DNA of 64,000 nucleotides from Grimontia kaedaensis (GTDB taxonomy: Bacteria > Pseudomonadota > Gammaproteobacteria > Enterobacterales > Vibrionaceae), in the NCBI RefSeq assembly GCF_023746615.1, contig NZ_CP082276.1:1674001-1738000 (forward strand), in the 5' to 3' direction. Below, in pieces: positions 51,361 through 59,041 of this stretch. Under the pieces are notes generated by a model. It ran no database searches and was not told the origin of the DNA. It saw only the letters and a program-made list of their open reading frames with translations. The stretch's first letter is position 1, and every line of letters starts with the position of its first letter. Made by a program: the position numbers and the translations under genes.

Positions 51361-53284
51361 GATTCTCTGATTTCTTCTCGAAAATAAAGCCCTGGAAGCC
51401 ATTTACGAACAACTCTGACAGCTTGTTGAGCTGAGCTTCCGTTTCTACACGTGTTGCGATCGTCGTTATGTTCAGGTTGTGTGCCGTACGACATATTGAG
51501 GCTAGCACATGGCTCTGTGACTCGTCGTCGAGATTACTGGTGTAAGCAAAATCAATCTTCACATATGAAGGCTTGAATTTGTTGAGGTAATCCAGCGATT
51601 GGAAGTTACGGCCATAGTTGTCGACACCAAATCCGAAGTTAAATCGGTGTGCTTGCTCGGTCAGTAAGCTGACGTGATCCGGGAAGCGGACGAACACACT
51701 TTCTGGTAATTCAAAGAACAGTCGACCAGCCATGTTGCGGTGCTTTTGCATGGTCGTCGTAAGCCAGCGAATGAAGGACGCATTGGTGACACTATTCTGA
51801 GTCAGGTTGATAGCAACCGGGCCAAGGTTTGCGTCGTCACTCAGGCGTTGAATCATGTGGCTTACCACGTAGCGGTCAAACGATTCGCCGAGGTCTAACT
51901 GCTCCACAGCTCCGAGGAAGTGCGCTGCGCCGTAATAGTCGTCACCTTTTTCAATCGCAGAAAAGACTTCCTGATGGATGACAGTTTGGTCGCTGGTCGA
52001 AGCCGATTGGAGTTTGAACTTGAACCAGTCGTGAGCCATGGCATCTAGTATGAGTGATTTCCACTGTTGTTTACCCATTGACGCATCATTGTCGGTCTGG
52101 TCAATCATAGAAATCGGATGATTTGGCGTATTGCGTGCTTGGGTCAGGGCATTGTCCGCCTGCGCTAGCAGCACGCTGGCATCTCTGTTATCAGTACTAT
52201 TTACGGCAAGACCGATCGCCAACCTCGGTGGTGTAATCCCCATTGGGTCATGCTGCATATCGTTGACAATCGCCATGATGCTCTCACCGATGATTTGCAG
52301 ATCTTCACCTGTGCTATTTGGCGCCAGCACCACAAACTCATCTTTGGAGATACGCGACGCCGTGCAATCAGCATCAGTGAGGGTGGTGTTCAGTTTCTTG
52401 GCAAACTGACCAACAATGGTGTCACCTTGGGCAAAACCCTGATTGCGATAGGTGTCGGTGATCAGATCAACTTTCACCATCACCAGGCCACCAACAGCGG
52501 ATTCGGCAAGCCAAGATTTAAGTTGACCGACGAAGAAGCTTCGGTTGCCCAAACCTGACACTGTGTCGCGGAAAGCGTGTTCGCGCAAGCGGTCCGCTTC
52601 TTTAGCTTGTTGTTCAAAATAAGCTTCAAGCTGGCTGCTCATTTGGTTAATGGCACGTACCACGGTTTTGAGTTCGCGGGTTGGTGGTAGTGGAATTGGG
52701 TCACCAAATTTGTTGCGGGCAATTTCTTTTGCTCGGTTAGTAATGGTGTCGAGCGGACGAAGAGAGCGGCTAAGCTGAACCGCAATAATCAACATGGCAA
52801 TCACGAACAGAATACCAATCCAGATACCGAGCTGGATGGTGGAACGCCACATTTCCTTGTAAGCATAACCAGGGTGCGAGACGACAGTCACCTCGGCTAG
52901 CTGAAGCCATCCACTGGTAAATGTGCGCTCTTCGGTGATCACAGGGAAGAGGTCAAGACTGGTATACCAATTGGGTACCCCTTCCACACGTATTGGATAT
53001 TCTCGAACAATTTCACTGCCATCAGAAAGCATTTTAAGGCGCACTTCCTGATAAAAACCGCCGTCAAACAGTGCGTTGATCACTGATTCTACGGCGACTT
53101 TATCATCGTCTTCAAGATAAGGCGCGAGGGCTAGGCCCATCGAGTTAATGGTATTATTTACCTCAGCCGATTGCTGAGTCAGCAGAAAATTACGAGTGGT
53201 GTTTAGCTCAATACCTGTTACTGCCAGAATCAGCAGGAAGAATATCGCCAACATCCATGTAAATAATTGCCGGTATAAAGTCAT
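51353..53284 (-). CDS. lapD: LapD-like c-di-GMP receptor (degenerate GGDEF-EAL)
   Basis: A 643-residue inner-membrane receptor. TM1 is at ~10-30, a periplasmic LapD_MoxY_N domain at ~31-150 including the LapG-binding GWLQLAEV loop, TM2 at ~152-173, HAMP ~174-225, a GGDEF domain with the motif reduced to SKDEF, and an EAL domain where EAL reads HQEVFSAI and the DDFG loop is VDNYG. Both enzyme sites are thus lost, as in Pseudomonas LapD, which senses c-di-GMP and sequesters LapG. It sits between lapG (6 nt) and lapB (8-nt overlap). Confidence 0.92.
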   Translation of the reverse strand: MTLYRQLFTWMLAIFFLLILAVTGIELNTTRNFLLTQQSAEVNNTINSMGLALAPYLEDDDKVAVESVINALFDGGFYQEVRLKMLSDGSEIVREYPIRVEGVPNWYTSLDLFPVITEERTFTSGWLQLAEVTVVSHPGYAYKEMWRSTIQLGIWIGILFVIAMLIIAVQLSRSLRPLDTITNRAKEIARNKFGDPIPLPPTRELKTVVRAINQMSSQLEAYFEQQAKEADRLREHAFRDTVSGLGNRSFFVGQLKSWLAESAVGGLVMVKVDLITDTYRNQGFAQGDTIVGQFAKKLNTTLTDADCTASRISKDEFVVLAPNSTGEDLQIIGESIMAIVNDMQHDPMGITPPRLAIGLAVNSTDNRDASVLLAQADNALTQARNTPNHPISMIDQTDNDASMGKQQWKSLILDAMAHDWFKFKLQSASTSDQTVIHQEVFSAIEKGDDYYGAAHFLGAVEQLDLGESFDRYVVSHMIQRLSDDANLGPVAINLTQNSVTNASFIRWLTTTMQKHRNMAGRLFFELPESVFVRFPDHVSLLTEQAHRFNFGFGVDNYGRNFQSLDYLNKFKPSYVKIDFAYTSNLDDESQSHVLASICRTAHNLNITTIATRVETEAQLNKLSELFVNGFQGFIFEKKSENHG

Positions 53285-53290
53285 AGACGT

Positions 53291-53959
53291 TTACCCATCA
53301 TAGTTTTTGATCGGTCTGTTCAGCTTCACAGACCCCATGCGCGCCCGGAGATCGTTCCACAATCCCAGTCGCGATGATTTGCCTGCAAGCTCACCTTTAC
53401 CGCGTTCTTTCATGAGCCATAGCCTGCTACCGTTGAAGCTGTAAACAGGCAGGAGGTCTCTTCGCTTTGAGGCCTTTTTAATTTCTGGGTCAATGTTATC
53501 CAGTAGAACTGGCTCGGAGGAAGCAGTAGGATAGTAAGCAACAACCATGTGGAATTGATTGAGTTTGATGGCTTTAACGTAAACCAGACGAAGCTTTTTA
53601 TCGTCAATGCCAAGCTCACGAAGGGTGAAGTATTTTGCGATGCTGAAATCTTCACAATCCCCCGCTGCGCTACCAAGAAACTCCAATGGTGTTGCCCAAT
53701 AGTCCTTCTTTCCCCACAAATCGATATCATTCACAAAATAGAGCTGATTGAAGAAGTTGTTTACTGCTTCGAGTTTTTGGGTTTCTGAGAGATCGGCGGA
53801 TTCCGCGACCACATTACGCCATGCCGCGACCCGCTTTCCCGCTCTTTCGCCGTAAAACGATGCTACTTTGTTGATCCACTGTGTGTCTGTTCCATTCAGC
53901 GCGAATGTTACAATAGACGGCAACAGGAACATGAGAAACAAGGTGGCCTGTTTTCGCAT
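53291..53959 (-). CDS. lapG: LapG-like periplasmic cysteine protease (BTLCP)
   Basis: A 222-residue transglutaminase-like protease with a signal peptide (MRKQATLFLMFLLPSIVTFA). The triad is Cys in SAAGDCEDFSIAKY (~residue 105), His in NQFHMVVAYY (~142) and Asp in VLLDNIDPEI (~157). The Ca2+-binding Asp-Glu-Asp pattern (GDCED) is present. LapG cuts the N-terminal retention module of the adhesin when c-di-GMP is low; LapD next to it restrains LapG. The adhesin substrate is not encoded in the window. Confidence 0.93.
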   Translation of the reverse strand: MRKQATLFLMFLLPSIVTFALNGTDTQWINKVASFYGERAGKRVAAWRNVVAESADLSETQKLEAVNNFFNQLYFVNDIDLWGKKDYWATPLEFLGSAAGDCEDFSIAKYFTLRELGIDDKKLRLVYVKAIKLNQFHMVVAYYPTASSEPVLLDNIDPEIKKASKRRDLLPVYSFNGSRLWLMKERGKGELAGKSSRLGLWNDLRARMGSVKLNRPIKNYDG

Positions 53960-53975
53960 CAGGCAACCTCAGCTG

Positions 53976-54566
53976 CTATTGTTCCCGTTGGGTAAAGATG
54001 GTCCATGCTTCCTTGATTTCCCCTTTGAATCCTTTAACGCGGCCCACAACACGGCGGTTCACAAGTTGTGTGGTTTCCGTGTTGTCAGCCAGCATAAGAT
54101 CGCCTTCACCCAGGCCTACAATGGTGAGACGATCTACTGGAACGCCTCTTTCTATGAGCTGTGCTTGAACTGCTTTGGCACGTTGAACAGACAGGTTTCT
54201 ATTGTAGTCATCTGACCCAAGAGAACTTGTATGTCCTTGAAGTTCTAGAAAGGTTTCGGGATAAAGCTTAAGGAATCCAGCCATTTTGTCCAGTGCTTCA
54301 CGGTAAGCGGGCTCTACATTTGCAGAGTCGTTTGCAAACTGAATTCTTAGTGAATTATCACTTTCAAGCAAAAGGTATGTTGGACATCCGTCATTGTCGA
54401 TGATCGCCACACCTGGTGTGTCATCACATAAATCCCGTGCGTTGATCACACCATCACTATCATCATCCAATAAATCGGAACGTTGTTCAGCAAGAGGCGG
54501 CTCATCAGCGGAGATAGAACAACCGCTAATGGCAAGAAAGCTGCTGAGAAGCAAAACGTATTTCAT
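53976..54566 (-). CDS. OmpA-family lipoprotein
   Basis: A 196-residue lipoprotein. The lipobox is AISGC (Cys ~16). Residues ~35-62 resemble a calcium-binding thrombospondin-type-3 repeat (DDDSDGVINARDLCDDTPGV, then DNDGCP). The OmpA/peptidoglycan-binding domain is at ~70-175, with LELQGHTSSLGSDDYNRNLSVQRAKAVQ and VGLGEGDL. It lies between the tolC-like and lapG-like genes and may tie the secretion outer-membrane pore to the cell wall. Confidence 0.9.
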   Translation of the reverse strand: MKYVLLLSSFLAISGCSISADEPPLAEQRSDLLDDDSDGVINARDLCDDTPGVAIIDNDGCPTYLLLESDNSLRIQFANDSANVEPAYREALDKMAGFLKLYPETFLELQGHTSSLGSDDYNRNLSVQRAKAVQAQLIERGVPVDRLTIVGLGEGDLMLADNTETTQLVNRRVVGRVKGFKGEIKEAWTIFTQREQ

Positions 54567-54569
54567 GGG

Positions 54570-55889
54570 TTAACCTTCTTTTTCTATAACTGGTTCAAGC
54601 CATTCCTCCGGTACATCGACACGCAGTGCATCCAGCAGGGTGCCCATGCTGTTGAGTACACGGTATTTGGCCGTGATATTTGCGTAGTGCGCGTCGAGAT
54701 ATGATCGCCTTGCCTCAAAGAGCTCATTTTCGGTATTGAGCAGATCCAATAAGGTTCTGCGTCCAATCTTGAACTGCTTTTCGTAAGCGATAACGGTTTC
54801 AGACGCCGCATCCACGTGTTGTGCAAGGTACTTCTTTTGTTGCTCTGTTAGCTGGTACGCACTCCAGGCTAGACGCGTACTCTCCCCTAAAAGTCGCGAT
54901 GCGTTGTCCAGAATGTCTTTGGACTTACTAAGTTGATACGCACTGCGACGAACATTGGCAGCGTCTGTGCCGCCGTTATATAGATTGAAACGAAGGCGCA
55001 GCATGGCGCTGAGTTCGTTGACTTCATCTTCGACACCGCCGGCCTCTTCGCTCCAGCTTTGACTGGCTTCAAAGGTCAATGATGGATACATGTTGCCTTT
55101 GTTTTGGTGGTACTGAGCGCGCGCTGCATCAATATCATAGGTCGCCAGTTTGACTACCGGATTGGTTGCAAAAGCCACTTCTATCGCTTCAGCTTGAGAT
55201 TGCGGCAGATAGAGCTCATCCACTTCCGGGTCGACAGGATCTTTTAGTTCGACGCCGACAATGCGAATAAATCCAGTTCTCGCATCATCCAAATTACTTC
55301 TCGCTGCCAACATATTAGTGATAGAACGAGCTACACGAGCCTGAACCTGTGATAGGTCAGCGGTGGAACCAATGCCCGATTCTGCTCGGCGTTGAATGTC
55401 TGCGAGCATCTTTTCGTGCACTTCCACATTGGCTTCTGACAGCGATACGAGCTGCTGAGCGAGAATAACGGCAACATAGGACTCAGTGACTGCCAGCGAT
55501 TTGTCCTGCGCGTCGGAAAGTAGCTGATAGCGCTGTGCCTCGGCTTCAAATTCATTGCGGTCAATGTTATCGCCGGTCTGACTGTCCCATATAAGTTGCG
55601 TCAGGCTAATATTGGCATCTTTCCGGTTGAAATCTTTGTCGCCGCTCGCCTGTGTGGAGGAGTTGTCAATACGCTCGAAGCCATAACCTACATTGAGGTT
55701 AATGTCTGGCAGGTATTCACCCACAGCGGCTTCGATGCTTTCACGATTACTCATGAAATCATTAAACGCACTTTTCAGTTCTGGATCCGTGGCAATGGTA
55801 GTGGCAACGGCCTGTTCTAAAGACATCGACCATGCGGGTGCACATAGTGAGCTGATAGCAGAAGCAATCAAAAGCTTTTTCCAGTTCAA
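54570..55889 (-). CDS. lapE: TolC-family outer membrane protein, LapE-like
   Basis: A 439-residue TolC-type outer-membrane factor. A TTG start at 55889 is proposed because AGGGGGA lies 7 nt upstream and a signal peptide then begins (NWKKLLIASAISSLCAPAWS); an ATG in frame at 55916 lacks an RBS. The mature protein has two OEP repeats: LEQAVATTIATDPELKSAFNDF to ~210, and VEVAFATNPVVKLATYDIDAARAQY onward, with the typical LLDLLNTENELFEARRSYLDAHY. It forms the exit duct for the LapBC exporter. Confidence 0.9.
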   Translation of the reverse strand: MNWKKLLIASAISSLCAPAWSMSLEQAVATTIATDPELKSAFNDFMSNRESIEAAVGEYLPDINLNVGYGFERIDNSSTQASGDKDFNRKDANISLTQLIWDSQTGDNIDRNEFEAEAQRYQLLSDAQDKSLAVTESYVAVILAQQLVSLSEANVEVHEKMLADIQRRAESGIGSTADLSQVQARVARSITNMLAARSNLDDARTGFIRIVGVELKDPVDPEVDELYLPQSQAEAIEVAFATNPVVKLATYDIDAARAQYHQNKGNMYPSLTFEASQSWSEEAGGVEDEVNELSAMLRLRFNLYNGGTDAANVRRSAYQLSKSKDILDNASRLLGESTRLAWSAYQLTEQQKKYLAQHVDAASETVIAYEKQFKIGRRTLLDLLNTENELFEARRSYLDAHYANITAKYRVLNSMGTLLDALRVDVPEEWLEPVIEKEG

Positions 55890-55972
55890 AATACATCCCC
55901 CTATAAAAGGCAGCATTTAGCACAAATTATTGTTATATATAAGCTTTATTGTTGTGCTGGGTAATGAGAGCT

Positions 55973-57373
55973 TTACTCTCTGAGTGCAGACTTCTGCGCT
56001 TGTAGTATTGGTTTTAGAAGGTAGTCCAGCACACTTCGCTTACCGGTGATGATGTCAGCTGAAGCGGTCATTCCCGGTATAATCGGAAGCTCTTTCCCGT
56101 CACCCAAGTTATTGGCTTCGGTGCGTATTTTTACAAGATAGAAGCTATTCCCTTCTTCATCCTGAATGGTGTCAGCACTGATGGTTTCCAAAATGCCAGT
56201 TAGACCGCCATAGACAGTGAAATCGTATGCGCTGAATTTCACGATAGCTTCAAGCCCTGGACGAAGAAAGGCGATGTCCTGCGGTGCGATTTTCGCTTCG
56301 ATAAGCAGGTTGTCTTCACTAGGGACAATTTCAACCAAGTCCATACCGGGTTGGATCACGCCACCAACTGTATTGACGTGAAGCTTCTTGATGGTGCCGT
56401 CAACCGGGCTGACCACCACGGTACGCTCAACGCGGTCTGCCAGAGTGACACGGGTTTCTGTCATTGCCAGAAGCTTATCTTCCACATCGTTAAGGCGTTC
56501 CTGCTGTTCGCCGCGAAACTTCAACGCAACGTCAACATGTTTAAAAACAGCTTCTTGAAGTGCAGATGTGATAGAGGGCAGTGACAACTCAGCAGAGGAC
56601 AGCTCACGTTTGGTGTCATTGACTTGACGCTGAAGCTTCAATAAGTCGATTTGTGGCACTACACCTTCATCAGCGAGGGGTTTGGTGATGTTGTATTCCT
56701 CACGGGCATAGTTGTAACTCTGGCGAAGGTTTTGGACCCTTGCACGGGTTTCAATCAGTTCCTGTTGCTTCTGACGAATTTGCTGGGAAGTTACAGACAA
56801 CTGGTTTTGCAGGTTGTTGAGTTTCTCTCGGTATTCCGCACGCTGTCGCGATACCACTGAGCGGTGTTCGTCTATAAAATCCGGGTTAAATTTAAGCTCG
56901 GCGCGATCAATAGACACGGCTCCTTGCCAGGCATCAACATCAACTTCTGGGTTCACAACGACCGAGTCCACCAGCGTTTTGAGCATAACTGCATCGCCCT
57001 GAAGGCTGGTTAGTTCCTGAATGCGCTCGCGAAAATCGGAGCGGAACATGGTGTCATCGATAAGCAGCAACTGCTGACCCTGTTCAACAATGTCACCTTC
57101 ACGCACCAATAGTTCTTTTACTAATCCTCCCTCCAGGTTTTGCACCACCTGGAGTTGGGAGGAAGGGATGACTTTACCCTGACCGACGGTCACTTTGTCG
57201 AGTTCGGCAAAAGCTGCCCAAACCGCGCTGATTGAAATAAAGAGCGCAATAACCCACAGCAGGACACGTGCACTTTTGGGTGTAGACAGCAAAAGTGCAG
57301 CAGTTTTGTCATCGATATAGTCGAGGTGCTCACTGGCTGGCAGCTTGGATCCCGATTTATTTGGTTTTGTCAT
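55973..57373 (-). CDS. lapC: HlyD-family type I secretion adaptor, LapC-like
   Basis: A 466-residue membrane-fusion protein. ATG 57373 (MTKPNKSGSKLPASEHLDYID) is favoured; the frame opens at 57442 with residues unlike the family. TM at ~37-58 (LLWVIALFISISAVWAAFAEL), lipoyl-like half VTVGQGKVIPSSQLQVVQNLEGG at ~65-90, a long coiled coil ~100-310, and the second lipoyl half and beta-barrel VVVSPVDGTIKKLHVNTVGGVIQPG. It joins LapB to LapE. It is the first gene of the operon lapC-lapE-ompA-lapG-lapD-lapB. Confidence 0.9.
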   Translation of the reverse strand: MTKPNKSGSKLPASEHLDYIDDKTAALLLSTPKSARVLLWVIALFISISAVWAAFAELDKVTVGQGKVIPSSQLQVVQNLEGGLVKELLVREGDIVEQGQQLLLIDDTMFRSDFRERIQELTSLQGDAVMLKTLVDSVVVNPEVDVDAWQGAVSIDRAELKFNPDFIDEHRSVVSRQRAEYREKLNNLQNQLSVTSQQIRQKQQELIETRARVQNLRQSYNYAREEYNITKPLADEGVVPQIDLLKLQRQVNDTKRELSSAELSLPSITSALQEAVFKHVDVALKFRGEQQERLNDVEDKLLAMTETRVTLADRVERTVVVSPVDGTIKKLHVNTVGGVIQPGMDLVEIVPSEDNLLIEAKIAPQDIAFLRPGLEAIVKFSAYDFTVYGGLTGILETISADTIQDEEGNSFYLVKIRTEANNLGDGKELPIIPGMTASADIITGKRSVLDYLLKPILQAQKSALRE

Positions 57374-57702
57374 TGTTATGCCGGCTAAAAAATCTAAAAA
57401 AGACAAAAAGGGTAGCAGACCAGAAAAGCCAACACTCCCCAATAAAAGAGTAGTTTATCTAAGAGATTCTCACTAATCGGGAACAGTGTAACGAGATTGA
57501 GTAAAGGGCAGTTTCTCATGAACGAGAAACTAAAGAGTATTCCGTAACTTAGGCACAGCGGGGCATCCATGGGAAGTGACTGCTTCAGTTGATGTTTGGA
57601 AATTTTCTTAAAAAAATCGAAAAAAGGCTAGTTTAGGCGGTATCGAGCTGTGAAATTTTCCTGACTTTTGGGAGAGTTGGGTGCAGGATTGCATATTGTA
57701 AA
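57374..57702. promoter_or_regulatory. upstream region of lap operon with inverted repeat
   Basis: This 329-bp region carries the lap operon promoter. AGTTTCTC (57510-57517) and GAGAAACT (57524-57531) form a perfect 8-bp-arm inverted repeat with a 6-nt spacer, about 137 nt before the lapC start; it could be an operator or a leader hairpin. No sigma-54 -24/-12 (TGGCAC-N5-TTGC) sequence was found on the minus strand. Confidence 0.4.
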
Positions 57703-57731
57703 AGACAGCCATTCAATGGTGGTGGCTGTCT
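57699..57731 (-). terminator. Rho-independent terminator of dctBD-like operon
   Basis: AGACAGCCA (57703-57711) and TGGCTGTCT (57723-57731) form a 9-bp stem with an 11-nt loop; TTTTACAAT follows on the minus strand. It directly abuts the regulator's stop codon. Confidence 0.8.
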
Positions 57732-57733
57732 GT

Positions 57734-59041
57734 TTAGACTTTGAAATTTTGCTTGTCCAGATTGTGCTTTTTGAGTTTTTCATAAAGCGTCTTTCTTGCA
57801 AGTCCTAACTCATTCTGCACTTCTTTCAGCATGCCGTTATGTCTGTTGAGGGCGTCGAACAATATCGCTCGCTCTACTTTCAAAATACGATCAGCCAAAG
57901 TGTCATGTTCCTTTTCATGATCTGTCTCTCCGCCATTCGTTAGGCATTGTTCTCCCATCAGAACCCAGCGTTCCGAATACGCTTGAAGTTCCCGAACATT
58001 GCCTTTCCAAGAGTGTTGTAGCAGTTTGTCCTTGTGCTCTGCATCCAATTTGGGTGGTGCGACACCGAAGCGAGATGCGGTGGTACGCAGGAAGTTTTGA
58101 CACAGGGTGACCACATCTTCACTGCGATCCCTCAGTGGAGGGAAGACGAGTGTGGTTGCTGAGAGCTTCTGAAATAAAGCGGCATTAAAGTGCCCTTGTG
58201 CGATGCTGCTGGTGAGGTCAACACGGGTAGATGCAATGATGCGCGGTCGTTCGGCAGAATCTGTTAGCGCGGCGAGCTTTTCTTGAACATTGAGTGGCAG
58301 GGCTTCAATGCCATCAAGAAACAGTGTTCCCTTATCTGTGGCAGCAATCTTACTATTTTTGTAACTTGGCAATGTGGCATAAGCCGGTTGTTCAGAGCCA
58401 AACAACTCCATGGACATCAGCGCTTCAGGTATCTGCCTACACTTCATTCCGATAAAAGGTTCGTCCTGGCGGGTTCCTTGATCGTGGATAAAGCGGGCGG
58501 CGAGCTCCTTCCCAGTGCCACGTTCCCCTTGCAGCAATACATCACCGTCTTGATCTTTGAGGTGGAAAATAGACCGTCTGAGCTGCTTGACAGAGTCTGC
58601 ATTTCCCAAAATCCGCGGGCCAGGTGCACTTTGGGTTTCAAGTTGTCGTTTTAACTCGCGGTTTTCCATCACCAGTTGGCGTTTATCAATACCCCGTTTG
58701 AGTACATCTAGAAGGTGCTCTGTCGAGAAGGGTTTTTCCAGAAAATCGTAAGCGCCTTGGCGCATGGCAGAAACCGCCGTAGAGATATCGCCGTGCCCTG
58801 TCAGCATGACAATAGAGAGTTCATGATCAACTTCCAAGGCTTTTTCCAGAAAAACCATACCATCCATTTGCGGCATATTGATGTCTGAAATTATTACGCC
58901 TTCAAATGCGGCACTGAGTTGCTCTAGCGCATCTTTGGCATTTGCAAAAGCACGCGAATGAAAACCCTCAATATCGAGAGTCTGGCTCAGCGCATCACGG
59001 ATAGTGCGCTCATCATCAATGATCCATATTTCCGGTGTCAC
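57734..59041 (-). CDS. DctD-type response regulator with degenerate AAA+ domain
   Basis: A 435-residue NtrC-family protein. The receiver (~1-120) has the phospho-Asp in IISDINMPQMDG and Lys in LEKPFS. The central AAA+ domain keeps only Walker A (GERGTGKELAARF). The sigma-54 loop GAFTGA is replaced by PAYATL in ELFGSEQPAYATLPSY, Walker B Glu is lost (TLFLDGIEAL, normally FLDEIE), sensor I reads ASTRVDL, and the Arg-finger segment FRxDLYYRL reads FNAALFQKL. A FIS-type helix-turn-helix (~405-430, LKEVQNELGLARKTLYEKLKKHNL) is intact. It should bind DNA without activating sigma-54. It overlaps the sensor kinase gene by 4 nt. Confidence 0.9.
   Translation of the reverse strand: MTPEIWIIDDERTIRDALSQTLDIEGFHSRAFANAKDALEQLSAAFEGVIISDINMPQMDGMVFLEKALEVDHELSIVMLTGHGDISTAVSAMRQGAYDFLEKPFSTEHLLDVLKRGIDKRQLVMENRELKRQLETQSAPGPRILGNADSVKQLRRSIFHLKDQDGDVLLQGERGTGKELAARFIHDQGTRQDEPFIGMKCRQIPEALMSMELFGSEQPAYATLPSYKNSKIAATDKGTLFLDGIEALPLNVQEKLAALTDSAERPRIIASTRVDLTSSIAQGHFNAALFQKLSATTLVFPPLRDRSEDVVTLCQNFLRTTASRFGVAPPKLDAEHKDKLLQHSWKGNVRELQAYSERWVLMGEQCLTNGGETDHEKEHDTLADRILKVERAILFDALNRHNGMLKEVQNELGLARKTLYEKLKKHNLDKQNFKV

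Noticed and set aside
57374..57733. A sigma-54 promoter before the lap operon, expected from the DctD-type neighbour
   Set aside because: No -24/-12 sequence is present, in keeping with the loss of sigma-54 motifs in the regulator.
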